Shown here piece after piece: positions 34,984 to 42,295 of a stretch of DNA of 64,000 nt. The stretch covers positions 1 through 64,000 of the forward strand of contig QWIH01000018.1 of assembly GCA_021405315.1 (NCBI GenBank), given 5' to 3'. The notes beneath the pieces were generated by a model, which was not told the origin of the DNA, made no database searches, and saw only the letters and a program-made list of their open reading frames with translations. The position numbers and the translations under genes are program-made. The stretch comes from Leptolyngbya sp. PLA1 (GTDB taxonomy: Bacteria > Planctomycetota > Phycisphaerae > Phycisphaerales > UBA1924). How positions within the stretch are numbered: the stretch's first letter is position 1; each line of letters begins with the position of its first letter.

Positions 34984-36069
34984 ATGCGGATGCTGGGGCT
35001 GATGCTGCTTGTGCTGGTGGCGCTGGGTGTGACAATGGGGATCACCTATCGCGCGTTCTCGCAGCCGCAGAAGCCGGGCGCAGGAGGGAGTGGGCAGGTG
35101 AAGGAAACGGTGAAGCCAGCGGGGCCGGTGTATTCGAAGTCGGCGTACGACATCACGCCCCTTTCGAAGGAGCGGATCGACGAACTGGCGAAGAAGCTGA
35201 CGCCGGCGGAGGCGGAGGTGATCCTGGCGAAGGGCACGGAGCGTGCGTTCTGCGGGAACCTCACGGACAACAAGATGGAGGGTGTGTACGTCTGCCGCCT
35301 GTGCGAGCTGCCCCTCTTCGAGTCGGGGGCGAAGTTCCACAGCGGGACGGGCTGGCCGAGCTTCTTCAAGCCGGTGGACGACGCGCACGTGCGGAACGTG
35401 GAAGACAACTCCTACGGGATGGAGCGGACGGAGATTCTGTGCGCCCGGTGCGAGGCGCACCTCGGGCACGTGTTCGAGGACGGCCCGAAGCCGACGGGCC
35501 TGCGGTTCTGCGTGAACAGCGCGTCGCTGGTGTTCTTCGAGAAGGGCAAGGAACTGCCGGCGGCGTCGAGGCCCGTGAAGACCGAGCGCGCGTACTTCGC
35601 GGGCGGGTGCTTCTGGGGCGTGGAGGACCGGCTGCAGCAGGTGCCGGGCGTCATCGGTGCCGTCAGCGGCTACATGGGCGGACGGACGAAGAACCCGACG
35701 TACAAGGAAGTCTGCGAGGGTGACACCGGGCACGCGGAGGCGGTGGAGGTGGTGTTCGATCCGGCGCGGGTGTCGTACGGGGAGCTTCTCGCGGTGTTCT
35801 TCCGGATTCACGATCCGACGCAGCTCAACCGTCAGGGGCCGGACTATGGCACGCAGTACCGCTCCGCGGTGTTCGCGGCGGATGAGTCGCAGCTCTCGCA
35901 GGCGACGGAGTTCGTGGAGAAGCTGCGCGGGTCAACCAAGTACGCAGGCCGGAAGATCGTGACGCAACTGGTGCCGGCAAAGGACGCGGGGGCGTTCTAC
36001 CCGGCGGAGGCGTATCACCAGGACTATCACGCCAAGCACGGGGGGTCGTGCCCCCTTCCCCCCGAGTAG
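34984..36069 (+). CDS. msrBA: exported bifunctional methionine sulfoxide reductase, MsrB-MsrA fusion
   Basis: Start at ATG 34984 with GGGGAGG nearby. 361 residues. Signal anchor 1-25. MsrB domain (about 45-190) has zinc Cys pairs CRLC and CARC, the substrate block HSGTGWPSFF and catalytic Cys in LRFCVNSASL. The MsrA domain starts near 205 with GCFWGVED (catalytic Cys) and continues with DPTQLNRQGPDYGTQYRS and a Tyr-rich HQDYHAKHGG end. It reduces both R- and S-methionine sulfoxide, here outside the cytoplasm. A TlpA-like thioredoxin gene 96 bases downstream is a plausible electron donor. Confidence 0.92.
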   Translation: MRMLGLMLLVLVALGVTMGITYRAFSQPQKPGAGGSGQVKETVKPAGPVYSKSAYDITPLSKERIDELAKKLTPAEAEVILAKGTERAFCGNLTDNKMEGVYVCRLCELPLFESGAKFHSGTGWPSFFKPVDDAHVRNVEDNSYGMERTEILCARCEAHLGHVFEDGPKPTGLRFCVNSASLVFFEKGKELPAASRPVKTERAYFAGGCFWGVEDRLQQVPGVIGAVSGYMGGRTKNPTYKEVCEGDTGHAEAVEVVFDPARVSYGELLAVFFRIHDPTQLNRQGPDYGTQYRSAVFAADESQLSQATEFVEKLRGSTKYAGRKIVTQLVPAKDAGAFYPAEAYHQDYHAKHGGSCPLPPE

Positions 36070-36165
36070 ACCGCCCGAGTAGGGGGCAGGGCGTACTATT
36101 GCGTGATCCTGTCGCCGCGGGACGGAACCCGTGTTGGGCGCCAATCGCGGCTGGAGTACAGACAC

Positions 36166-37281
36166 ATGAAGGCACTCTCGCTGCTGACCCTCGTGGCCGT
36201 GTCCGGCCTGGCCGCTCTCCCCGCGCTCGCCCAGAAGAACGTGGAGGCGGAGAAACCCGTGGCGGCCGCCGAGCCCTCGACGCTGGTGGTGGGGGACATG
36301 GCCCCTCCCCTGGCCGTGGAGTCGTTCGTGAAGGGAACTCCGATCAAGGCGATGGAGAAGGGGAAGGTCTATGTGGTGGAGTTCTGGGCGACGTGGTGCG
36401 GCCCGTGCCGCAAGGCGTTCCCGCACCTGAGCAAGCTGCAGGCGCAGTACAAGGACAAGGTGACCTTCGTCGGCGTGAACGTGTGGGAGGAGCAGGAGTA
36501 CACGCCGGAGACGATCGAGAAGGTGAAGAAGTTCGTGGAGGGCCAGGGCGAGAAGATGGCGTACACGGTGGCGTACGACGGGGCCGCGGGCAAGATGCGG
36601 ACGACGTACATGGAGGCGGCGGGGCAGGACGGGATCCCCGCGTCGTTCATCGTGAACCAGGACGGGCGGGTGGCATGGATCGGAAACCCTCTGGACCCCT
36701 CGTTTGATTCGCAGATCGAGGCGGTGGTGAGCAAGACGCTGACGATCGACGAATCAACCGCGACCAAGGCCCGGGAGGACCTGAAGAAGCGTGCGCAGGC
36801 CCGCCCGCTGATGGAGGAGTTCTCGAAGAAGATGCGTGCGGGTGACACCGACGCCGCGATGGAGGTCGCGGACAAGGTGATCGCTCTGGGCGGCGAGTAC
36901 GGGCAGCAGATCGCGGGGTTCAAGTTCGGCTACCTGCTGCAGAACAAGGGCTCCAAGGAGGCGGTGGCGTTCGGCAAGACGGCCTACGAGGCGTGCGCGA
37001 AGGACAGCCCGATGCTGCTCAACCAGTTCGCGTGGACGATCGTCGATCCGCAGGGCAGTGTGGCGGACAAGGACCTGGACTTCGCGCTCATGTGCGCGAA
37101 CCGGGCGGCGGAGCTGACCAAGGAGAAGGACGGCGCGATCCTGGACACCCTCGCCCGCGTGCACTGGACCAAGGGCGACAAGGCCAAGGCCCTGGAGATC
37201 CAGAAGAAGGCGGTGGCCATCGCGACCCCCGAGTTCAAGGAAGACCTCGAGGCGACGCTGAAGGAGTACGAGGGCAAGTAA
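36166..37281 (+). CDS. TlpA-like exported thioredoxin with C-terminal helical repeat domain
   Basis: 371 residues from ATG 36166, with GGAG ten bases before it. Signal peptide 1-21. Thioredoxin fold at about 40-190 with VVEFWATWCGPCRKAFPHLS (active site Cys-Gly-Pro-Cys) and a cis-Pro segment GIPASFIVNQDGRV. Residues 205-371 are helical with TPR-like spacing. It is a periplasmic thiol-disulfide reductase and probably serves MsrBA, encoded just upstream. An intrinsic terminator follows. Confidence 0.85.
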   Translation: MKALSLLTLVAVSGLAALPALAQKNVEAEKPVAAAEPSTLVVGDMAPPLAVESFVKGTPIKAMEKGKVYVVEFWATWCGPCRKAFPHLSKLQAQYKDKVTFVGVNVWEEQEYTPETIEKVKKFVEGQGEKMAYTVAYDGAAGKMRTTYMEAAGQDGIPASFIVNQDGRVAWIGNPLDPSFDSQIEAVVSKTLTIDESTATKAREDLKKRAQARPLMEEFSKKMRAGDTDAAMEVADKVIALGGEYGQQIAGFKFGYLLQNKGSKEAVAFGKTAYEACAKDSPMLLNQFAWTIVDPQGSVADKDLDFALMCANRAAELTKEKDGAILDTLARVHWTKGDKAKALEIQKKAVAIATPEFKEDLEATLKEYEGK

Positions 37282-37304
37282 GCCCGCGTCCATGAAACGG
37301 CACG

Positions 37305-37340
37305 ACCGGCCGGGCGACGAGCTCGGCCGGTTTCTTTTTT
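37305..37340 (+). terminator. intrinsic terminator of the msrBA / TlpA-like unit
   Basis: ACCGGCCG (37305-37312) pairs with CGGCCGGT (37324-37331), loop of 11 bases, followed by TTTCTTTTTT to 37340. Confidence 0.85.
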
Positions 37341-37442
37341 GGCGAGTGGCGAGCCTTGTGCCAGGTTGCCGGGCGCGGTATACATGCGGGTACGCCGGCT
37401 TGTCCCCGGGCAGGGGCGAAGGCCGGCGTTGGAGAGGCTTTC

Positions 37443-38702
37443 ATGCTGTCACGCCGAGAGTTCGTCGTCGCCGCCGCGGGCGGGGTTGCCTTGTCCGCAC
37501 TCCCTTCGTACGCGATGTTCGAGAGGCGGCGCGGGAGGCTGCGCGTGGGGGTGATCGGGTGCGGCGGGCGTGGCACGGGCGCCGCGACGGACGCGCTGAA
37601 CGCATCGCCCGACACGGAAGTCGTGGCGCTGGCGGACGTGATGGCGGAGCGGGTGGCGTCGGCGCGGGAGAACCTCTCGAAGCAGGAGGGCATCTCCTCG
37701 CGCGTGAATCTCTCGGACGCGACGTGCTTCGCGGGATGGGACGCGTACCAGCGGCTGCTCGCGACGGACGTGGACATCGTGATCCTCGCCACGCCGCCTC
37801 ACTTCCGCCCGATGCACTTCCAGGCGGCCGTCAATGCCGGGAAGCACGTGTTCATGGAGAAGCCGGTGGCGGTGGACGGTCCGGGCGTGCGGAAGGTGAT
37901 CGAGGCGGCGGCGCTGGCCGACCAGAAGAAGCTGTGCGTGGTGGCGGGAACGCAGCGGCGGCACCAGACGGTGTACCTGGAGGCGATGCAGAGGCTCCGT
38001 GCCGGGGAGATCGGGCGAGTCACCGGGGCGCGGTGCTACTGGCTGCAGGGGGGGCTGTGGATGAACCCGAGGCAGGCGGAGTGGTCGGACATGGAGTGGC
38101 AGCTCCGCAACTGGCTGTACTTCACCTGGCTGTCAGGGGACCACATCGTCGAGCAGCACGTGCACAACCTGGACGTGATGAACTGGGGCCTGGGAGCGAC
38201 GCCCCTGAAGGCCAACGGCATGGGCGGAAGGCAGGTCCGCACCGACCCGGCGTACGGGCACGTCTTCGACCACTTCTCCATCGAGTATGAGTACCCGGGC
38301 GGGGTGATCGTCGAGAGCAAATGCCGCCAGATCGACGGGTGCCATTCCCGTGTGGACGAGGTGTTCTGCGGGACCGAGGGCACGCTCACCGTGAGCCCGA
38401 ACGGCGCGCGGGTAGAGGGCGGCAAGGCCTGGAAGTTCACGGGCGACAACCCGAACCCGTACGTGCTCGAGCACACGGACCTGGTGCGTGCGATCCAGTC
38501 CGGCGAGCACGTGAACGAGGGGAAGCGGATCGCGGAGTCGACGCTGACCGCGATCATGGGGCGCATGTCGGCGTACACGGGCAAGACCGTGACGTGGGAG
38601 CAGGCGCTGAACTCACAGGAAGACCTGTCGCCGCCGGCGTACGAGTGGGGATCCCTGCCCGTGCCCGCGGTGGCCGTACCCGGGAAGACGAAGCTGACGT
38701 GA
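37443..38702 (+). CDS. Tat-exported Gfo/Idh/MocA-family oxidoreductase
   Basis: Start at ATG 37443, giving a twin-arginine signal SRREFVVAAAGGVALSALP. 419 residues. LRVGVIGCGGRGTGAATDAL is the dinucleotide-binding glycine motif, HVFMEKPVAVDGPGVRKVI the family Glu-Lys-Pro and DHIVEQHVHNLDVMNW the conserved His-x-x-x-Asn region. Planctomycetes encode many such exported dehydrogenase-like proteins, thought to act on sugars in the periplasm. Substrate unknown. Confidence 0.85.
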   Translation: MLSRREFVVAAAGGVALSALPSYAMFERRRGRLRVGVIGCGGRGTGAATDALNASPDTEVVALADVMAERVASARENLSKQEGISSRVNLSDATCFAGWDAYQRLLATDVDIVILATPPHFRPMHFQAAVNAGKHVFMEKPVAVDGPGVRKVIEAAALADQKKLCVVAGTQRRHQTVYLEAMQRLRAGEIGRVTGARCYWLQGGLWMNPRQAEWSDMEWQLRNWLYFTWLSGDHIVEQHVHNLDVMNWGLGATPLKANGMGGRQVRTDPAYGHVFDHFSIEYEYPGGVIVESKCRQIDGCHSRVDEVFCGTEGTLTVSPNGARVEGGKAWKFTGDNPNPYVLEHTDLVRAIQSGEHVNEGKRIAESTLTAIMGRMSAYTGKTVTWEQALNSQEDLSPPAYEWGSLPVPAVAVPGKTKLT

Positions 38703-38736
38703 GCGGGCCTGGCGGGTCGAAGTGCGGCGCGTCGAA

Positions 38737-38817
38737 AGGCCAGGGTGGGATTCGAACCCACGTAGCTTGCGCAACGGATTTGCAATCCGCTCCATTTGAC
38801 CACTCTGGCACCTGGCC
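38737..38817 (-). tRNA. tRNA-Cys (GCA), long variable loop
   Basis: Acceptor GGCCAGG/CCTGGCC, D arm CCA/TGG, anticodon stem GCGGA/TCCGT with loop TTGCAAA (anticodon GCA) and T arm GTGGG-TTCGAAT-CCCAC all fold by hand. The variable region has 12 bases (TGCGCAAGCTAC) instead of the usual 4-5. Discriminator base is T and CCA is not encoded. It converges with the oxidoreductase gene. Confidence 0.92.
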
Positions 38818-38922
38818 GGTGCTGGGCGGAACCATAGCGCGGGGGCCGCGTTCCGGCGACCCCCTAGTATCCCGGCGGACGGCCCGGGAGTCGCGCCCGG
38901 GGGGTCGCAGGGAGGCTCTGGT

Positions 38923-39936
38923 ATGGACGCCATCGGCCGGTGGACAACGCTGTGGGTGCTCTGCGTGGCCGCGGGGACGGCGGTCGCGCAGCAGCAAGAG
39001 CCGCCCCAAACCCAGCCCCCGGCGTCGACGCCGCCTCCCACGACGCCGGCGCAGGACCCCGGATTGAGCAGCCCGTCGGTGGGTGACCGTCTGCTGGAAC
39101 AGCAGCGTCGTGGGAAGGACGACACGCCGATCGAGCCGGTTCGGCCCGCAAGGCCGCAGACGCCGTTTCCGGCGCAGCCCGCGCCGGAGGGTGCGACGTG
39201 GGCCGGGAGACGACTGCTCCCGGAGGGCGCGTTTGTGACAGGCCGGCGCGGGGAGATCGTCATCTCGCCGGGTGGGGACGTGATCCTGACGCCGTCGTCT
39301 CAGGACGAGCCGCCCATGATCCTGATGCCCTGCGGCACGCTGGGGCAGATCCGCACGGCGTGGACGGGCAGCGGTGAGGTGACGGTGTCCGGGCAGGCGT
39401 TTTCGTATCGCGGGCGACAGTACCTGCTGCCGAGCTATTTCTCGTTCGACCCGATGACCCGGCGGGCGCCGGACGTGGGGCGGCCCGAGGGGACAGCGCC
39501 GGCCGCAGATGGGGTCGCACCGGCGGCGGACCCGAGCGTGACGGACCTGATCAATGACCTGGAGCGCGATGTGGAAGCGCCTCGGGCGCTCAGCCGCCTG
39601 CCGGTCGCGCCGGCGGTGACGGAGGCGCAGGCGGCGTCGCTCCGTGGCCCGGACGGGACGGTGCTCCTGAGCAAGCGGGCACGCCTGGTGCGGAGCGCGG
39701 AGGAAGAGGGGCGGCTGGCGGTCGTGTTTGACAATGACCCTGACAGCGTGGGGGGAATCCCGCTGGTGGTGCTGCCCTGCCGCGCGGCGGAGTCCCTGGA
39801 GGCGATCGCGGCATCGCGTGGGGAGTCGACGGCGTACCGGGTGAGCGGACGGGTGTTCGTGCACGAGGGCAAGGGGTACATCCTCCCGACGCTGGTGCAG
39901 GCGGTGCGGCGTTCGGACGTGAGGCCGCTGCAATAG
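38923..39936 (+). CDS. exported protein with two copies of one domain
   Basis: 337 residues. Signal peptide 1-22, Gln/Pro/Thr-rich linker to about 90, then two related units: the first has RRLLPEGAFVTGRRGEIV ... MPCGTLGQIRTAWTG, ending SGQAFSYRGRQYLLPSYF; the second has LLSKRARLVRSAEEEGRL ... VLPCRAAESLEAIAA, ending SGRVFVHEGKGYILPTLV. Both share L-P-C and a closing S-G-x-x-F-x-x-x-G-x-x-Y-(L/I)-L-P segment. No known family recognised. The domain probably folds as a small beta barrel. An ABC transporter pair follows 33 bases downstream. Confidence 0.6.
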   Translation: MDAIGRWTTLWVLCVAAGTAVAQQQEPPQTQPPASTPPPTTPAQDPGLSSPSVGDRLLEQQRRGKDDTPIEPVRPARPQTPFPAQPAPEGATWAGRRLLPEGAFVTGRRGEIVISPGGDVILTPSSQDEPPMILMPCGTLGQIRTAWTGSGEVTVSGQAFSYRGRQYLLPSYFSFDPMTRRAPDVGRPEGTAPAADGVAPAADPSVTDLINDLERDVEAPRALSRLPVAPAVTEAQAASLRGPDGTVLLSKRARLVRSAEEEGRLAVVFDNDPDSVGGIPLVVLPCRAAESLEAIAASRGESTAYRVSGRVFVHEGKGYILPTLVQAVRRSDVRPLQ

Positions 39937-39969
39937 GCGGTGGGCTCCGGCCCGCTACGCTGCACCCAC

Positions 39970-41535
39970 ATGTACCAGGTTCTGCTGACACGTCGGTACC
40001 TCTTCAGCAAGGTGATGCCGCTGCTGGCGTCTCTGGGGGTGATGTTGTGCAGCGCGGTGGTGCTGGTCACGTGGTCGGTGATGGGCGGCTTTCTGGTGAT
40101 GCTCATCAACACGGGGCGGACGATGGCGGGCGACGTGGTGGTGCGCTGGCCCGGAACCGGCATCCCGCACTACGAGGAGCTCATCAAGAGGCTTGAGGCC
40201 GACCCCAGCGTGGAGGCGGCGGCGCCGGTCATCGAGGCGTTCGGGATGATCTCGCCCCCGGATGGATCGACCGAGGGCGTGGTGATCCGGGGCGTGGACC
40301 AGCGGTTCGCGGAGGTCACGCGGTTCGCGGAGATCATCTGGTGGCGGCGGCCCGAGGCGGCGCTGCCCAAGGACAAGCAGCGACTCGATCCGCGGCTGGG
40401 CGAGATCAGCGGCACGACGTGGGACGAGCTGTACCAGCAGGGCCTGAGGCTGGAACGCCGCGACCCGAGGACGGGGGAGATGAAGCCGGCGGTGGTGCCG
40501 GGGATCCACGTGATGGGGACGAGCCGGCGGACCAGGGAGGGGTTCTACTGGCCCAGGGTCACGGAGCGTCGCGGGTCCGACGGCACGCGGGAGGAGATCA
40601 ACGAGTTCATGCCCCGGGACGGGAGCGTGACGATCACCGTTCTGCCGCTGGACAGCAAGGGGCAGCCGCTCGAGCCCTTCAGTTCGGTGCTGCCGGTGGC
40701 GAACGAGTTTCAGTCCGGCGTGTACGACTATGACGCGCGGGTGGTGCTGGTGAACCTGGCGGAGGCCCAGCGGATGCTGCGGATGCAGCAGGCCAAGAGG
40801 CTGGCGCGGCCGGGTGAGGCGGGCGTGGTGGATAGGCCGAGCGGAGAGGGGTTCGCGGGCCAGGACTCGCCCCCGGCGCTGGTCGATGACCCTGCGCGCG
40901 TGACGGACGTGGTGGTGAAGGGCCGCGGGGCGATGGCGACGACGGCGGAGGCCAGAGCGCTCGCGTCGCGGGTGGAGGCGGTGTACACGAAGTTTGCGCA
41001 GGACCACGCGGGGCACGTGCCGGACGTGATGGACGTTTCGATCATGACCTGGGAGGACCAGAACCGAACGTTCATCAGCGCCGTGAAGAACGAGATCTCG
41101 CTGCTGCTGGTCCTCTTCTGCTTCATCTCGATCACCGTGGTGTTCCTGGTGATCGCGATCTTCTGGTCGATGGTGCGAGAGAAGACGATGGACATCGGTG
41201 TGCTGCGCGCGGTGGGAGCGCGGGCGTCGGGCGTCGCGGGCCTGTGGCTCTGCTATGGGCTCGCGATCGGGCTGGTGGGGTCGACGCTGGGGCTGGGGCT
41301 CGCGTACACCATCGTGCGGAACATCAACCCGATCCACGATTGGATGGGGGAGCAACTCGGCATCGTGGTGTGGGACCCGGCGGTGTACTACTTCTCGAAG
41401 ATCCCGAATCAGGTGGATGCGACGCACGCCGCGATCGTCTTCGCGGGCGGGGTGGTGAGCTGCGTCGTCGGAGCGCTCGTGCCGGCTCTTCGGGCGGCGT
41501 TCATGAGCCCGGTGAGAGCCCTGAGGAATGAGTAG
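39970..41535 (+). CDS. FtsX/LolC-type ABC transporter permease
   Basis: 521 residues from ATG 39970. One membrane helix near the N-terminus (KVMPLLASLGVMLCSAVVLV), a periplasmic domain of about 330 residues, then three C-terminal helices beginning LLLVLFCFISITVVFLVIAIFWSMV, with the FtsX-typical REKTMDIGVLRAVGA. This is the MacB/LolCE topology used for lipoprotein release or envelope extrusion. The ATPase is encoded 9 bases downstream. Confidence 0.85.
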   Translation: MYQVLLTRRYLFSKVMPLLASLGVMLCSAVVLVTWSVMGGFLVMLINTGRTMAGDVVVRWPGTGIPHYEELIKRLEADPSVEAAAPVIEAFGMISPPDGSTEGVVIRGVDQRFAEVTRFAEIIWWRRPEAALPKDKQRLDPRLGEISGTTWDELYQQGLRLERRDPRTGEMKPAVVPGIHVMGTSRRTREGFYWPRVTERRGSDGTREEINEFMPRDGSVTITVLPLDSKGQPLEPFSSVLPVANEFQSGVYDYDARVVLVNLAEAQRMLRMQQAKRLARPGEAGVVDRPSGEGFAGQDSPPALVDDPARVTDVVVKGRGAMATTAEARALASRVEAVYTKFAQDHAGHVPDVMDVSIMTWEDQNRTFISAVKNEISLLLVLFCFISITVVFLVIAIFWSMVREKTMDIGVLRAVGARASGVAGLWLCYGLAIGLVGSTLGLGLAYTIVRNINPIHDWMGEQLGIVVWDPAVYYFSKIPNQVDATHAAIVFAGGVVSCVVGALVPALRAAFMSPVRALRNE

Positions 41536-41544
41536 GAGCCGGAC

Positions 41545-42237
41545 GTGACGATCCTCCAGGCCAGCAACGTGCACAAGACCTACCGGCTGGACCGGGTGGA
41601 GGTCCCGGTGCTGCGCGGCGTGGACCTGCAGGTACGAGAGGGCGAGTTTGTCGCGATCCTCGGCGCGTCCGGCTCCGGGAAGTCCACCCTGCTCCACCTG
41701 CTTGGCGGCCTGGACCTCCCGGACCGGGAACCCGCCGGACGGGTGTCGTTCCAGGGCGTGGACATCAGGGCGAGGGGTCTTGACACGTACCGGGCGTCGG
41801 ACGTGGGATTCGTCTTTCAGTTCTATCACCTCCTGCCGGAACTGAACGTTCTGCAGAACGTGCTGGTGTCCGCGATGAGCCTGCACGGAGTCTTCGGGTA
41901 TCTCTCGAGCCGGGCTGCCGCGACGGCCCGGGCCGAGGCGCTCCTCAACGCGGTGGGGCTCTCGCACAGACTGAGGCACAGGCCCGCGGAACTCTCCGGC
42001 GGTGAGCGGCAGCGGGTGGCGATCGCGAGGGCGCTCGTGAACAAGCCCCGTCTCATCCTCGCGGACGAGCCCACCGGCAACCTGGACAGGGTCACGGGCG
42101 GCAAGATCCTCGACGTGCTGCTGGACCTGCGCGCAAAGGAAGGCCAGACGATGGTGGTTGTCACCCATGACGAGGCGACCGCGGCGAAGGCCGACCGGGT
42201 GCTGCGGCTGGCCGATGGGCGGTTTTCAGCGTCCTGA
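41545..42237 (+). CDS. LolD/MacB-type ABC transporter ATP-binding protein
   Basis: 230 residues from GTG 41545. Walker A GASGSGKST, Q-loop FVFQFYHLLPELNVLQN, signature LSGGERQRVAIARAL, Walker B RLILADEPTGNLD and the H-loop VVVTHDE are all present. It powers the permease encoded just upstream, probably in lipoprotein transport to the outer membrane, although a MacB-like role is equally possible. Confidence 0.9.
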   Translation: MTILQASNVHKTYRLDRVEVPVLRGVDLQVREGEFVAILGASGSGKSTLLHLLGGLDLPDREPAGRVSFQGVDIRARGLDTYRASDVGFVFQFYHLLPELNVLQNVLVSAMSLHGVFGYLSSRAAATARAEALLNAVGLSHRLRHRPAELSGGERQRVAIARALVNKPRLILADEPTGNLDRVTGGKILDVLLDLRAKEGQTMVVVTHDEATAAKADRVLRLADGRFSAS

Positions 42238-42295
42238 CGCCCACCTGCCCCCGCCGGTTTCCAGAGGGGCCGCCCGGCTGGCCGATCCATAGGGT

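Noticed and set aside
33676..35811. 711-residue open frame on minus
   Set aside because: Antisense of pdhB upstream DNA, the small secreted protein and msrBA; His/Arg/Pro-rich without motif.
39955..42168. 737-residue open frame on minus
   Set aside because: Antisense of the LolC/LolD-like pair, which has all ABC motifs on the plus strand.
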